This document shows, one piece after another, positions 47,823 through 57,318 of a stretch of DNA of 64,000 bases (position 1 is the stretch's first letter; each line of letters begins with the position of its first letter). Source of the DNA: Actinomyces gerencseriae DSM 6844. Lineage in GTDB: Bacteria; Actinomycetota; Actinomycetes; Actinomycetales; Actinomycetaceae. The stretch covers positions 1 to 64,000 of the forward strand of contig NZ_AUBN01000011.1 of the NCBI RefSeq assembly GCF_000429265.1, read 5' to 3'. The notes below the pieces were generated by a model, which worked only from the letters and a program-made list of their open reading frames with translations, had not been told where the DNA came from and did no database searches. Both the position numbers and the translations under genes were made by a program.

Positions 47823-50135
47823 ATGCTCGTCTGGCTCTCCCGTCGCGTCGTCAAGAACGCCTGGTACGTCGTCGGTACGTGGGCAGTGCTCGCCGTCACG
47901 CTCCTCGTCGTCTCCTTCGGCGGCCTGGGGGGCACCGCCCTCTTCGATCGGCTCGAGGCCGGCGACCCGGAGGTCTCGGGCACCCAGAGCGCCCAGGGCG
48001 AGCAGATCCTGCGCACCCTGGCCGGCGACTCGCAGACCGTGAGCCTGCTGGTCACCGGTGTCGACATTTCCGATACCGAGATGCAGCAGCGGATCGCCTC
48101 CGCGCTGGCCGAGGCGCATGCCGATCTGCGGGCCCTGGTGGGCGAGCAGAATGTGCTCGACCCCTTCGTCGTCCCCGGCATGCTCTCCGAGCCCGCGGCG
48201 CAGGCCCTGGCGTCCACCGACCTGGATGGCTTCCTCATGATCGTGACCGTCAACCCCAACGGGGACAAGGTCGCCCCCGCCGACGACGAGGCCTACCAGG
48301 AGGAGGTCGCGAGCCTGACGCGCAGGGTGGAGGACCGGCTGAGCGCGGTCCCCGAGGAGCTGCGCGCCATCAGTCCCCGGGTCACGGGGGTCGTCTCCGA
48401 CAAGGCGCTCATGTCCCGGGCCGTCAATGATCAGGTCGCCGAGGACCTGATCAGAGGAGAGCTCATCTCCCTGCCCCTGGCGCTGCTGGTCATGGTCCTG
48501 GTCTTCGGAGGCTTCCTCGTCGCCGGCATGCCCCTGCTCGGAGCCCTGGCATCGATCGCCGGCTCGCTGGGAGTGCTCTACGCGCTCAGCTTCTTCACCG
48601 ACTTGCAGTCCTTCGTCGTCAATATCATTTCGATCATCGGTCTGGGTCTGTCCATCGACTACGGACTGCTTCTGACATCCCGCTATCGCGAGGAGCTCGC
48701 CCGCAGCCGGGATGAGATCGAGTCCACGGGCGACGGGCGCCTGCGCCGACCACGCACCGGTCGGCGGGACCCGCTCATCGCCCAGTGCATGGCGACGACG
48801 TTGACAACGGCGGGACGCACCGTGCTGTTCTCCGGACTGACGGTGGTTGCGGCTCTCATGGGCCTGGTGCTCATGGGCACCGGCATCCTCTGGTCCATCG
48901 GGGTGGCGGGCATGGCGGTCGCCCTGATCGCCGTCGCCGCGGCTCTGACCCTGGTCCCCGCGCTGCTGGTGCTCCTGGGACGACGGCTTCTGCGTCCCGC
49001 CGCGCTGCAGCGGCTCCTGAGGCCGGCCGCGCGCCGGCGGCCGTCGGGCCGCGACTCCTCCGACTCCGGAGCCTTCGCCTGGATCGCCCATCAGGTCCAT
49101 CGGATGCCCTGGGTCGTCTTCGTCGCCTGCATCGCACTTCTGGTGGTTCTCGCCTCGCCCCTGCGCGGACTGCACATGCTGACCTCCACCACCGAGCTCC
49201 TGCCGCCCCAATCCGACCAGCGCACGTACCTGACGACCCTGCAGGAGGACTATCCGGCGGCCACGGAGGAGGATGCAACGCTCATCATCGCCGCGACCGG
49301 TGATCGGGTCACGTCCTACATCAATGATCAGGTCGCCTCCGCGGGCGGCGTCGTGCACGTGCTGCGATCGGCGACCGCGGGCGACTACACGGTGGTCTAT
49401 CTCGACCTCGAGGGCGAGGCGTCCTCGACCACCGCGGAGCGCGCCGTCGCCTCGATCCGCGCCCTGGACGCCCCTGCGGACGCCTGGATCACGGGCCAGG
49501 CCGCCAGCCAGTTCGACTTCCGGCAGATCCTCATCCACGGACTGCCCTGGGTGACCGGAGCGCTGGTGCTGGCGACCTTCGTGCTCCTGTTCTCCATGAC
49601 CGGCTCCGTGCTCGTGCCGATCAAGGCGCTACTGGTCAATGCCGTCTCACTGGCGGCCTCGCTGGGCGTGCTGGTGTGGGTGTTCCAGGACGGTCATCTC
49701 AGCGGACTGCTCGGCTTCACCCCGATCGGCGGCGTCGAGGCGTACGTCATCGTGACGGCGGTCGGCGTGGGCTTCGGCCTGGCGATGGACTACGAGGTCT
49801 TCATCCTGGCCAGGATCAAGGAGTACTGGGACAGCGGGGACGACAACGACACCGCAGTCGAGAGAGGGCTGCAGCGGTCGGGACGCATCGTGACCTCGGC
49901 GGCCCTCATCATGGTGATCGTGTTCCTCGGCTTCGTGTCCGGCGAGCTGCTCATCGTCAAGGAGATCGGCCTGGCCCTGGCGGTCACGGTGGGGCTGGAC
50001 GCCACGGTGGTGCGCATGCTCTTCGTACCCGCGACCATGGGCCTGCTCGGGCGCTGGAACTGGTGGGCGCCGGTTTTCCTGCAGCGGATTCGGAGCCGGT
50101 ACACCGGCTCGTACTCCGCGATCGAGCCGGCCTGA
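47823..50135 (+). CDS. MMPL-family RND transporter
   Basis: A 770-residue RND permease of the MMPL type, with two repeats of one helix, an outer loop and five helices. The proton-path motifs are [19 protein letters not shown] in the first half and [20 protein letters not shown] in the second. The family exports lipids, siderophores or drugs, as in mycobacteria. There is no gene nearby to suggest the cargo. The outer loop of the first half (residues about 40-210) shows no special motif. Monocistronic, convergent with the YciO-type gene. Confidence 0.9.
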   Translation: MLVWLSRRVVKNAWYVVGTWAVLAVTLLVVSFGGLGGTALFDRLEAGDPEVSGTQSAQGEQILRTLAGDSQTVSLLVTGVDISDTEMQQRIASALAEAHADLRALVGEQNVLDPFVVPGMLSEPAAQALASTDLDGFLMIVTVNPNGDKVAPADDEAYQEEVASLTRRVEDRLSAVPEELRAISPRVTGVVSDKALMSRAVNDQVAEDLIRGELISLPLALLVMVLVFGGFLVAGMPLLGALASIAGSLGVLYALSFFTDLQSFVVNIISIIGLGLSIDYGLLLTSRYREELARSRDEIESTGDGRLRRPRTGRRDPLIAQCMATTLTTAGRTVLFSGLTVVAALMGLVLMGTGILWSIGVAGMAVALIAVAAALTLVPALLVLLGRRLLRPAALQRLLRPAARRRPSGRDSSDSGAFAWIAHQVHRMPWVVFVACIALLVVLASPLRGLHMLTSTTELLPPQSDQRTYLTTLQEDYPAATEEDATLIIAATGDRVTSYINDQVASAGGVVHVLRSATAGDYTVVYLDLEGEASSTTAERAVASIRALDAPADAWITGQAASQFDFRQILIHGLPWVTGALVLATFVLLFSMTGSVLVPIKALLVNAVSLAASLGVLVWVFQDGHLSGLLGFTPIGGVEAYVIVTAVGVGFGLAMDYEVFILARIKEYWDSGDDNDTAVERGLQRSGRIVTSAALIMVIVFLGFVSGELLIVKEIGLALAVTVGLDATVVRMLFVPATMGLLGRWNWWAPVFLQRIRSRYTGSYSAIEPA

Positions 50136-50297
50136 CGGCCCGCGGCGACTGCGGCAACCGCGACCGCCACCGAGGAGGCGCTCACGCGCACGGGCCCGCG
50201 GCGCCCCGAAGAGCACCACGAGCCCGTGCAAGAGACAATGAATGAGAGACGGAGACGAGCGCGACCTGCGGAGCCGACAATCCAGCCGGCCCCGCAC

Positions 50298-50915
50298 TCA
50301 CAGCAGAGCGATGTCCCCCGATCCCTCACGCACGACCTCGGGAGCGTCGTCGGTCAGATCGACGACGGTGGTGGGCTCGGTGGAGCCGACGGGACCCTCG
50401 ATGACGACGTCCACGAGGTGGCCCAGGGCGTCCTCGATCTCCCATCCCGAGCTCTCCGGCTCGTTCCTCCCGGGGCGGATGAAGGTCGACGACAGGATGG
50501 GGGCGTCGAAGCCGGCGACGAGAGCCTGGGTGATCGCGTGGTCCGGAATACGCACTCCCAGGGTGTGCTTCTTCGGATTGAGCGTCATCCGGGGCACGTC
50601 CTTGGTGCCCTTGAGGATGAAGGTCCACGGTCCGGGAGTCAGACGCTTGATGAGACGAAAGGCGTTGTTGCCGACGATCGCCACCGGACCGACCTGGGCG
50701 AAGCTCGCGCACACGAAGGTGAAGTTGTGCTTGCTGTCGAGCCGGCGGATGGCGCGGATGCGATCCAGCCCCTCCTTGTTCCCGGGAGCGCAGGCGAGGG
50801 CGTAGCCCGAATCAGTGGGGTAGGCTATCAGACCGCCGTCGCGCAGCACGGCGACGACCTTGTCGACGAGGCGGGCCTGCGGGTTGACGGGATGGAGCTC
50901 GATGTATCGCGACAT
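50298..50915 (-). CDS. YciO-type Sua5/YrdC/YwlC-family protein
   Basis: A 205-residue protein of the Sua5/YrdC superfamily, whose main members make threonylcarbamoyl-AMP for tRNA t6A. It is more like E. coli YciO (HPVNPQARLV, GGLIAYPTDSGYAL, KHNFTF, RMTLNPKKHTLGVR, TTVVDLTDDAPEVVREG), for which threonylcarbamoyl-AMP synthesis has been reported as weak. The ATG at 50915 matches the YciO start. A real tsaC may exist elsewhere in the genome. Confidence 0.9.
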   Translation of the reverse strand: MSRYIELHPVNPQARLVDKVVAVLRDGGLIAYPTDSGYALACAPGNKEGLDRIRAIRRLDSKHNFTFVCASFAQVGPVAIVGNNAFRLIKRLTPGPWTFILKGTKDVPRMTLNPKKHTLGVRIPDHAITQALVAGFDAPILSSTFIRPGRNEPESSGWEIEDALGHLVDVVIEGPVGSTEPTTVVDLTDDAPEVVREGSGDIALL

Positions 50916-51229
50916 AGCCTCATTGTGCTCCAGATCCGCGCGACGCGGTAGCCGACAGGCGGAGCGGCCCTCGCCGGACGCGAGCCGCACGATCCCATAG
51001 CGACCCCATGCGATTCCGTAATCGATTCCGAAGCGAATCCGCGCCCCGCAATCTCGTGAAAATGATTTGCATTCCAGGACCGCATTAGTCGGCACGATTC
51101 ACTCCGCCGCCGCAAGCAGATGAGAGACGTTTTCATGTTTGGCATTCCGACCTGCTCCCTCTTATGGTTCTCACGAATTAATAATGCAGCCGCACGACGC
51201 TGCGCCATCATCAGGATCAGGAGATTCAC
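50916..51229. other. Divergent regulatory region, 314 bases
   Basis: Between the YciO-type gene and the His/Cys-rich gene. It contains the Zur-like palindrome at 51057-51071 and, nearer the gene, an AT-richer stretch (51130-51190). A partly similar sequence TTTCATGTTTGGCATTCC lies at 51131-51148. No gene is seen. Confidence 0.5.
51057..51071 (+). promoter_or_regulatory. Zur/Fur-type box upstream of the His/Cys-rich protein gene
   Basis: TGAAAATGATTTGCA is a 7-1-7 inverted repeat with a single mismatch (TGAAAAT, G, ATTTGCA), and with the following TTCCA it matches the actinobacterial Zur operator (about TGAAAATGATTTTCATT). The location about 160 bases before a metal-binding protein gene supports zinc control. 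Fur or Mur cannot be excluded. Confidence 0.65.
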
Positions 51230-51553
51230 ATGCCCGCCACACTCGAGCACCGTCCCGCTGAGACCCACCACCACACGCACGGCCCGAACTGCGGCCATCT
51301 GGCCATCATTCACGAGGACCACGTCGACTACCTTCACAACGGGCACCTCCACCACGAGGACAATGGTCACTACGACGAGTGCGATACCTGCGACTGCCCG
51401 CACTGCTCGGACTCCTGCGCCATGTGCGAGTGCTCCGACTGCACCTGCCCCACCTGCAACCACAACGTCTGCTCCTGCGAGCACTGCGACGACTCCTGCT
51501 CCTCGTGCACATGCGAGGACTGCTCCTGCCCCACCTGCGCCCACGCGGCCTGA
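51230..51553 (+). CDS. His/Cys-rich metal-binding protein, metallothionein-like, with two Cys9 repeats
   Basis: A 107-residue soluble protein with 20 Cys and 17 His. Residues 7-50 are the His-rich part (THHHTHGPNCGH, HEDHVDYLHNGHLHHEDNGHYDE), a pattern also seen in small Zur-controlled actinobacterial proteins. Residues 51-103 are Cys-rich. Nine Cys at 54, 56, 59, 63, 66, 68, 71, 73 and 76 are repeated exactly 27 residues later at 81, 83, 86, 90, 93, 95, 98, 100 and 103, so a Cys9 module is duplicated. Cys21 and Cys51 are extra. There is no signal peptide. AGGAG lies seven bases before the ATG. A zinc store or a metallothionein is the likely role; not a family I can name. Confidence 0.85.
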   Translation: MPATLEHRPAETHHHTHGPNCGHLAIIHEDHVDYLHNGHLHHEDNGHYDECDTCDCPHCSDSCAMCECSDCTCPTCNHNVCSCEHCDDSCSSCTCEDCSCPTCAHAA

Positions 51554-51783
51554 GAGCTCCGTCACTCGTCAGGTATCGGCATGGCCGCCGTGCGCCCGAT
51601 CGGCGCCGTCCTCGCCGCGGTGGTGACCGTGGAGGGCTGCGAGCCGCTTGAACCGCTTCGTCGGCCACGTACCCCGTAGGGGACGACCTGAGGGGCGAGG
51701 CCGGCCTCGCGCATCGTCTCCTCATGGCCCGGGGCGCGGAGGAATCCGGGAGCGCCGCCGATTCCCCGCCCCGCAGGCCCGGG

Positions 51784-51819
51784 AAGGCCCCGGAGCCCCT
51801 CTGAGGGATCCGGGGCCTT
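51784..51819. terminator. Bidirectional hairpin between the metallothionein-like gene and aspS
   Basis: AAGGCCCCGGA (51784-51794) and TCCGGGGCCTT (51809-51819) form a perfect 11-bp stem. The loop can itself pair CCCT with AGGG. It lies between convergent genes. Confidence 0.7.
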
Positions 51820-51845
51820 CAACGCCGAGGACGCACGGCGCTGCA

Positions 51846-53624
51846 TCAGCCCCCCGCGGACTCCGGGGCGGCGTCGACGCCGGCCTCCCTGCGCTGAGCC
51901 GAGGTGATCGGGGCGGGCGCGTCGGTGAGCGGGTCCCAGCCCGCGCCGATCTTCGGGAAGGCGATGACGTCGCGAATCGAGTCCGCCCCGGTCAGCAGGG
52001 CGACGATACGATCCCAGCCGAAGGCGATGCCGCCGTGCGGCGGGGCCCCGAAGGCGAAGGCGTCCAGGAGGAAGCCGAATTTCTCCTGCGCCTCCGCCTC
52101 GTCCACGCCCATCACCTTGAAAACCCGCTCCTGGATATCACGGCGGTGGATGCGGATCGAGCCCCCGCCGAGCTCGTTGCCGTTGCACACGATGTCGTAG
52201 GCGTAGGCCAGTGCACTGCCGGGATCCGTGTCGAAGGTGTCCAGGCACTCGGGCTTGGGCGAGGTGAAGGCGTGGTGCACCGCCGTCCAGGCGGATCCCC
52301 CCAGCGCGACGTCGCCCTCCGCCCGGGCCTCGGCCGAGGGCTTGAACAGGGGCGCGTCCACGACCCACACGAAGGACCACTCGTCGTTGTCGATGAGCCC
52401 GCAGCGCCTGGCGATCTCCAGACGCGCCGCGCCCAGCAGGGCGCGGGACGCATCCGCGATCCCCGCGGCGAAGAAGATGCAGTCGCCGGGCTCGGCACCG
52501 GCCGCCTGGGCCAGGCCGGCCCGCTCGGCATCGGTGATGTTCTTGGCGACCGGCCCGCCGAGGGTCCCGTCCTCGGCGACGGTGACGTAGGCCAGACCCC
52601 TGGCACCGCGCTGCCTGGCCCAGTCCTGCCAGGCGTCGAAGGTGCGACGGGACTGGGAGGCGCCACCGGGCATGACGACGGCGCCCACGTAGGGGTTCTG
52701 GAAGACGCGGAACGTGGTGCTCCTGAAGTAGTCGGTGAGCTCGACCAACTCGCAGCCGAAGCGCAGGTCCGGCTTGTCGGAGCCGAACCTCGTCATCGCC
52801 TCCTCGTAGGTCATGCGCGGAATCGGCGTGGGCAGGTCGTGGCCGATAAGGGTCCAGATCTCCCTCAGAACGTCCTCGGCCACCATGATGACGTCCTCCT
52901 GGTCGACGAAGCTCATCTCCACGTCGAGCTGGGTGAACTCCGGCTGGCGGTCGGCCCGGAAGTCCTCGTCGCGGTAGCAGCGGGCGATCTGGTAGTAGCG
53001 CTCCATGCCGGCGACCATGAGCAACTGCTTGAACAGCTGCGGGCTCTGCGGCAGGGCGTACCAGGAGCCCGGCGCCAGGCGGGCGGGGACGAGGAAGTCG
53101 CGCGCGCCCTCGGGGGTGGAGCGGGTGAGGGTGGGGGTCTCGATCTCAACGAAGCCGTGGGAGTCCAGCACTCGACGAGCGACCTGGTTGACCTTGGCGC
53201 GCAGGCGCATGGCGTGCTGCATGGAGGAGCGGCGCAGGTCGAGGTAGCGGTGCTTCAGCCGCGCCTCCTCTCCGACCCGGCCCACGTCCTCGGCGTGATC
53301 GGAGATCTGGAAGGGCAGCGGAGCCGCGGGATTGAGGATCTCGACATCGGTGACGACCACTTCGATCTCGCCGGTGGGCAGACTCGGGTTCGCGTTGCCC
53401 TCGGGGCGCTTCGCCACCTCGCCGGTGATCCTGAGGACGTACTCGGCGCGCAGGTCGTGGGCGATCTCCTCGCGGATCACCACCTGGGCGATGCCGGACG
53501 CGTCGCGCAGGTCGACGAAGGCCACGCCGCCATGATCGCGACGGCGATCGACCCAGCCGGTGAGAGTGACGACCTGGCCGATGTCGGCGGCGCGCAGGGA
53601 GCCCGCGGTGCGAGTTCGCAGCAT
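51846..53624 (-). CDS. aspS: Aspartyl-tRNA synthetase
   Basis: A 592-residue class II synthetase of bacterial type. The anticodon domain opens with [22 protein letters not shown]. The catalytic core has [48 protein letters not shown] [15 protein letters not shown], and the GAD insertion between. It ends with [16 protein letters not shown], the motif 3 region. The ATG at 53624 ([10 protein letters not shown]) is the usual start. Confidence 0.97.
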   Translation of the reverse strand: MLRTRTAGSLRAADIGQVVTLTGWVDRRRDHGGVAFVDLRDASGIAQVVIREEIAHDLRAEYVLRITGEVAKRPEGNANPSLPTGEIEVVVTDVEILNPAAPLPFQISDHAEDVGRVGEEARLKHRYLDLRRSSMQHAMRLRAKVNQVARRVLDSHGFVEIETPTLTRSTPEGARDFLVPARLAPGSWYALPQSPQLFKQLLMVAGMERYYQIARCYRDEDFRADRQPEFTQLDVEMSFVDQEDVIMVAEDVLREIWTLIGHDLPTPIPRMTYEEAMTRFGSDKPDLRFGCELVELTDYFRSTTFRVFQNPYVGAVVMPGGASQSRRTFDAWQDWARQRGARGLAYVTVAEDGTLGGPVAKNITDAERAGLAQAAGAEPGDCIFFAAGIADASRALLGAARLEIARRCGLIDNDEWSFVWVVDAPLFKPSAEARAEGDVALGGSAWTAVHHAFTSPKPECLDTFDTDPGSALAYAYDIVCNGNELGGGSIRIHRRDIQERVFKVMGVDEAEAQEKFGFLLDAFAFGAPPHGGIAFGWDRIVALLTGADSIRDVIAFPKIGAGWDPLTDAPAPITSAQRREAGVDAAPESAGG

Positions 53625-53793
53625 GGTGCTGTGTTCCTTCCACTGGGAGCACTGAGCCGGTGCTCGTCGGGGCGCGCCGCGAGACGAGCGGGCGCCGTCC
53701 ACGATCCTATGCCGGGCCCGTCTCCGCGCGTCGAAGCCCATGCCGGTGCGACCGGGCATCGGGCGGGACCGCGATCGGGTCGACCGGCGTCCC

Positions 53794-54681
53794 TCAACCG
53801 GCGGCCCGCGAGGAGGTCGCCTTGTCCGCCGCGAACCGACGACTGTTCATCAGGCCGATGACGACCAGCAGCACCAGCAGGCTCACGAGCAGGAGGGCGG
53901 ACGCGCCGACGGTCGGGAAGGTCCTCGCCCCGACCTCAACGGCGGAGGCCTGCGCGTCCTCCTCGCCGGTTGTGATGTCGACCTGCGTCGTACGAGAGCC
54001 ATCCGGGGCGTCGGGGACGTCCGGCACCGCGGTGCCGGACGCCTCAGACCCCGCGGGTTCCGCCGGCTCCGGGGTCCCGATGATCGGTGAGGAGGTCGGT
54101 GCGGGGGCGGGCGCCGTCGCGGTGGCCGCACCGGAACCGCCGATGATCGTCACGTCTCCGACGGTAAAGTAGGGGCTCTTGTTCGTGTAGTCCAGAGTGC
54201 TCACCTCATTGGTCGGCACGTCCCGACCGGCCGAGACCTCGAATCGAAGCCAATGAACGCCCTTGGCGACATGACCGGGCAACTCGACGGCCCCGGAGGT
54301 GGCCCCGTTCTCATTGACTGTGGCGATTCCGACGACGTCCTGGCCGCGGGCCTGGTTGCCGAACACGCCATCGTCGACCGAGATCCGGATGGCCGCCCCG
54401 GGCGGGAAGCCGGACAGTGTATACGTCAGAGTCCCGCCGACCGCCACTGTCGAGGGACTGACGGTCGAGGCCGTACCGGTGGTCGACTCGCCGGTCTCCG
54501 CGCCGGACGCCGGTGGACGCGCCGTATCGGGCGCCAGTGCGGACACCACCACCAGTGCGAAGACCGCCAGCGCCGCACCACGTCGCAGGAGGGCCGAGAG
54601 AGCGCGGGGCGCCACGTGCCTCAGGGCCCGTGCCGGGAGGGCCCTGCGCGCCGGTCGCAGTTCTGCGTGCGTCCTCTTCAC
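53794..54681 (-). CDS. Secreted or membrane-anchored protein, second of a pair, function unknown
   Basis: A 295-residue protein. The N-terminus is a long Arg-rich signal peptide (hydrophobic part about residues 34-52, [16 protein letters not shown]). The outside part has a beta-sandwich-like repeat with [31 protein letters not shown], then a linker of Pro, Ala and Thr (about 190-235). A C-terminal membrane helix (about 255-276) and a short positive tail (SRRFAADK) close it. No LPXTG motif. It is 24 bases after a similar, longer protein, so the two form an operon and may work as a surface pair. Confidence 0.75.
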   Translation of the reverse strand: MKRTHAELRPARRALPARALRHVAPRALSALLRRGAALAVFALVVVSALAPDTARPPASGAETGESTTGTASTVSPSTVAVGGTLTYTLSGFPPGAAIRISVDDGVFGNQARGQDVVGIATVNENGATSGAVELPGHVAKGVHWLRFEVSAGRDVPTNEVSTLDYTNKSPYFTVGDVTIIGGSGAATATAPAPAPTSSPIIGTPEPAEPAGSEASGTAVPDVPDAPDGSRTTQVDITTGEEDAQASAVEVGARTFPTVGASALLLVSLLVLLVVIGLMNSRRFAADKATSSRAAG

Positions 54682-54705
54682 TGGCTCGTGTCGCCCCGCG
54701 CGCTT

Positions 54706-56445
54706 CTACCGCCTACGGCCTGCCAGTGCTGGGCGCGCGAGGACCAGGAAGGATGCCGCACCCACGAGGAGGAGCCCGCCCGCGGAGACGAGCATCCAGT
54801 CGTCCCGACCCAGGGCGCTCGAGCCGTGCGCGGTCGCCGTCCCCACCGTCATCCTCGCCGGCTCGGAGGTGCTGCCGGCCGCGGTGGTGATCTCGAGCTG
54901 CGCCCACCCGAGCAGACGGGACTCCCTGTCGCAGACGGCGAGTTGATAGGTGCCGGCCGCGAGGTCGGAGACGTCGATCGACACGGAGTTGTCGGCGTCG
55001 ACCTGCGTCCATCCCGGAGTCGTTTCCTCGGGGAAGAGGAAGACCGCGACCCAGTCGTCCTTCTCGGCTTTGTCCGACGGGAGTATCAGCGTCACGACAT
55101 TGCCGCGACGAGTCCCCGACAGGGAGCCGGCGTTGGAGGCGTCGAGCTCACTGGCGTCCTTCACAGGGGCCGTGGGCCTCTCGGATGGTCGTCCCCGACC
55201 CGCCTCGGCGTCCGACGCGGAGGCGCTCCCGGGCTCGGAAGGCTCGGATGGGGGTGCCATGGTGGGAGCAGCGCTCCGCTCCCCCGGATCGTCCGCGACT
55301 CCGTCCGAGCCCGGCGATGGGAGCCGGCCCCCGCGCGGATTCCCCTCATCGGGACGCGACGTCGCGATCGGGCTTGCGGCGGGCGTCGTCTCCGAGCCCG
55401 GTCCGTCGGGAGGTGCCGGGGATTCCTCGCCCGAACCGGTCTCGGGCGCCGAGGCCTCCGGCGTCGGCTCCGGAACGGGCTCCGTAGGAGATGCCGTGGT
55501 GGTGGGGGTGGCGGGCTCGGACGCCGCCGTCGACGCCGTCGAATCCGGAGCAGGGGTGGCAGGGGCGTCGGTCGGCCCCGGACTCGGCGTCGGCACGGGT
55601 CCGCCGGTCGGTTCCGAATCGGCCTCCGCCAGCGGCGCCGTGGTGGGTGTGGTGGGTTCTGGGGCGTCGACGGGATCAGGCGCCGTCGAGGGCGGAGGCT
55701 CCGGAACAGGCTCAGCGCTCGGTTGCGCAGAGGGATCGGTCGGCGGCGCGGGGGCATCGCCGGTCGCCTCCGCCGGGGGCTCGTCGGCCGGCGCCGACGC
55801 GGAGCCATCGACCGGGGCCGCGGCGGGCTCGGCGATCCGGAACTGGTTGGTGCCGGCGTAGAACCGCGAGTCGACGGTGGCGGACACGTAATAGGCGCCG
55901 GGTTCGCGTCCCGACAGGAGATCATCGATCCGGATGGAGGCGTCGAAGACGCCATCGCTGAACGTGACGGGGAGCAGGGCCTCCTCGCGGAACGCGTAGC
56001 CGCCCACCGCGACCAGGCGAAGGCGAAGAGTCCGCTCCCCCTGAGCGAGCCGGCCGTCAACGCACCAGGCACTGCCCGCGATGCGAGGTGAGGCCCCCGG
56101 GTCGAAGACGGGCTCGGCGTCATCACCGTCCCCGATGACCACGCGCGCGCCGTCCTCCTCGCACGCGCCCGCCGTGGGTTCCGGAGCCGCGGAGGGATCC
56201 CCTCCGGCCCCGGGCCCGATCGCAGTGCTGCTCGCACCATCGCTGCGAAGGATCCCGTTGCCGGCAACCGCGAGGGTCGTGCGGACGCCCCCGGCACGCG
56301 CGCCGGGCTCGGCCACCGCGGCACCTCCTCCCGCACCTGCGCTCGTCGTCAGTACTGCTCCCGCCACCACGGGAAGCACGAGCGCGGCGCGCACGGGGGA
56401 CCTGACCCCGCGGCGCAACGCGGCGTAGCACTCTGAGCGTGTCAT
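54706..56445 (-). CDS. Large surface protein with Pro/Thr/Ser-rich stalk, first of a pair
   Basis: A 579-residue exported protein. A signal peptide covers residues about 1-45 (VRAALVLPVVAGAVLTTSAGAG). A globular part (about 90-205) contains two Cys and a beta-strand-rich region. Then a disordered stalk of nearly 200 residues of Pro, Thr, Ser, Glu and Ala (about 205-440) spans the cell wall. A second beta-rich part follows (about 450-530, GNVVTLILPSDKAEKDDWVAVFLFPEE), then one helix (about 550-570) and RPALAGRRR. There is no sortase motif. The layout is that of a wall-spanning surface protein. Confidence 0.78.
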   Translation of the reverse strand: MTRSECYAALRRGVRSPVRAALVLPVVAGAVLTTSAGAGGGAAVAEPGARAGGVRTTLAVAGNGILRSDGASSTAIGPGAGGDPSAAPEPTAGACEEDGARVVIGDGDDAEPVFDPGASPRIAGSAWCVDGRLAQGERTLRLRLVAVGGYAFREEALLPVTFSDGVFDASIRIDDLLSGREPGAYYVSATVDSRFYAGTNQFRIAEPAAAPVDGSASAPADEPPAEATGDAPAPPTDPSAQPSAEPVPEPPPSTAPDPVDAPEPTTPTTAPLAEADSEPTGGPVPTPSPGPTDAPATPAPDSTASTAASEPATPTTTASPTEPVPEPTPEASAPETGSGEESPAPPDGPGSETTPAASPIATSRPDEGNPRGGRLPSPGSDGVADDPGERSAAPTMAPPSEPSEPGSASASDAEAGRGRPSERPTAPVKDASELDASNAGSLSGTRRGNVVTLILPSDKAEKDDWVAVFLFPEETTPGWTQVDADNSVSIDVSDLAAGTYQLAVCDRESRLLGWAQLEITTAAGSTSEPARMTVGTATAHGSSALGRDDWMLVSAGGLLLVGAASFLVLARPALAGRRR

Positions 56446-57318
56446 GCAGTGACTCTCGTCGATGGGCTCGATGGGTACGGGTCGTGTCGCGAGAGCTCAG
56501 GGGCCGCTGCGGCGGTGGGAGACCGATCCCGCCGAGCACGGGTGCCGTGACCGACCAGTAACCGGCAAAAGAAATCGTATCGTCACCGCAGGCGGCATTA
56601 AAGCCGGCCGAGACCGAAGCCGACCGACCGCGCCGCTCCCGCCGCTGCAACTGCGCACACGAACCTTCGCCCGTCATTTCAACGATATACCTTTCCCTGA
56701 CGATCCGGTCGGACAGCTGCCGAGCCCGTCGCCGCAAAGGTCTCATCTTGGTAACAACTGTGTAGCGAGAGCCGCGCCGGGGCGTCGAGAGGACTGTCGG
56801 CCCCGTCCGCGTCGCCGCGTCATGGCCCGGGGCCACGGCCAGTGCCGCGGTCCGCACGATGCCCGCACGATGCCCGCGCCATGACCCGCACCACGTCCCG
56901 GCGACTCGTGCGACGCGCGCCCGAGGGCGTATCGTCCGGGCCATGGCACGCTCCGTCTCGACGACTCGCTCCACTCGCGGCGCTCGGACGACTGCCGTCA
57001 TGCGCGGTCCTCGCATGTGTTGCCACTGTCAGGCGCTCTGACCTCTCGTCCGCACGGTGCGGGCGATCGCCGGGCCCATGGGAGTCAGCGCCTCCCGGAG
57101 GAACGAGGAGCACCGAATCGCTTCTTCCTCTGCCGGTGCGCGCCTCTCATGGACGGGCTCAGCTCCCCGCCCGGTCCGAGTCGCGAATCATGACCAGTGC
57201 GAGCTCATAGCCCGTGAAACCGGTCCGTCTCGATCGTTCCCGCCCACGCGCCTGGCAGCCTCTCCTCGCTCTTCGCCGGACGACATCCCTGCATCCACCG
57301 CCCCGTCCAGGAGAACCC
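56446..57318. other. Intergenic region of 873 bases before the ABC transporter genes
   Basis: The region between the surface protein gene (minus) and the transporter genes (plus) holds no long credible gene. It has AT-richer pockets near 56558-56600, 56690-56700 and 56750-56765 that could be promoters, and the short cysteine-containing leader peptide gene at 57000-57041. A small hairpin CCTC-CCG-GAGG stands at about 57091-57101. Confidence 0.5.
57000..57041 (+). CDS. Cysteine-containing leader peptide (13 residues)
   Basis: The short frame ATG to TGA encodes MRGPRMCCHCQAL. Actinobacteria, especially mycobacteria, use short leaderless reading frames with clustered Cys codons as attenuators of sulfur genes: when charged Cys-tRNA runs short, ribosomes stall at the Cys codons and the genes below are expressed. 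Here three Cys codons stand in a stretch of four, 278 bases before an ABC transporter of the sulfonate/taurine type. No ribosome binding site precedes the ATG, in line with a leaderless mRNA. The frame is short, so chance cannot be excluded. Confidence 0.55.
   Translation: MRGPRMCCHCQAL

Noticed and set aside
51131-51148. A second Zur-like site TTTCATGTTTGGCATTCC
   Set aside because: Too many mismatches to the 7-1-7 pattern; kept only as a remark.
51120-51626. A + strand frame starting MRDVFMFGIPTCSLLWF, ahead of and through the His/Cys-rich gene
   Set aside because: It runs out of frame through the better supported His/Cys-rich gene and has low-complexity Arg/Pro/Thr text; at most its first codons could be an upstream leader, but nothing supports that.
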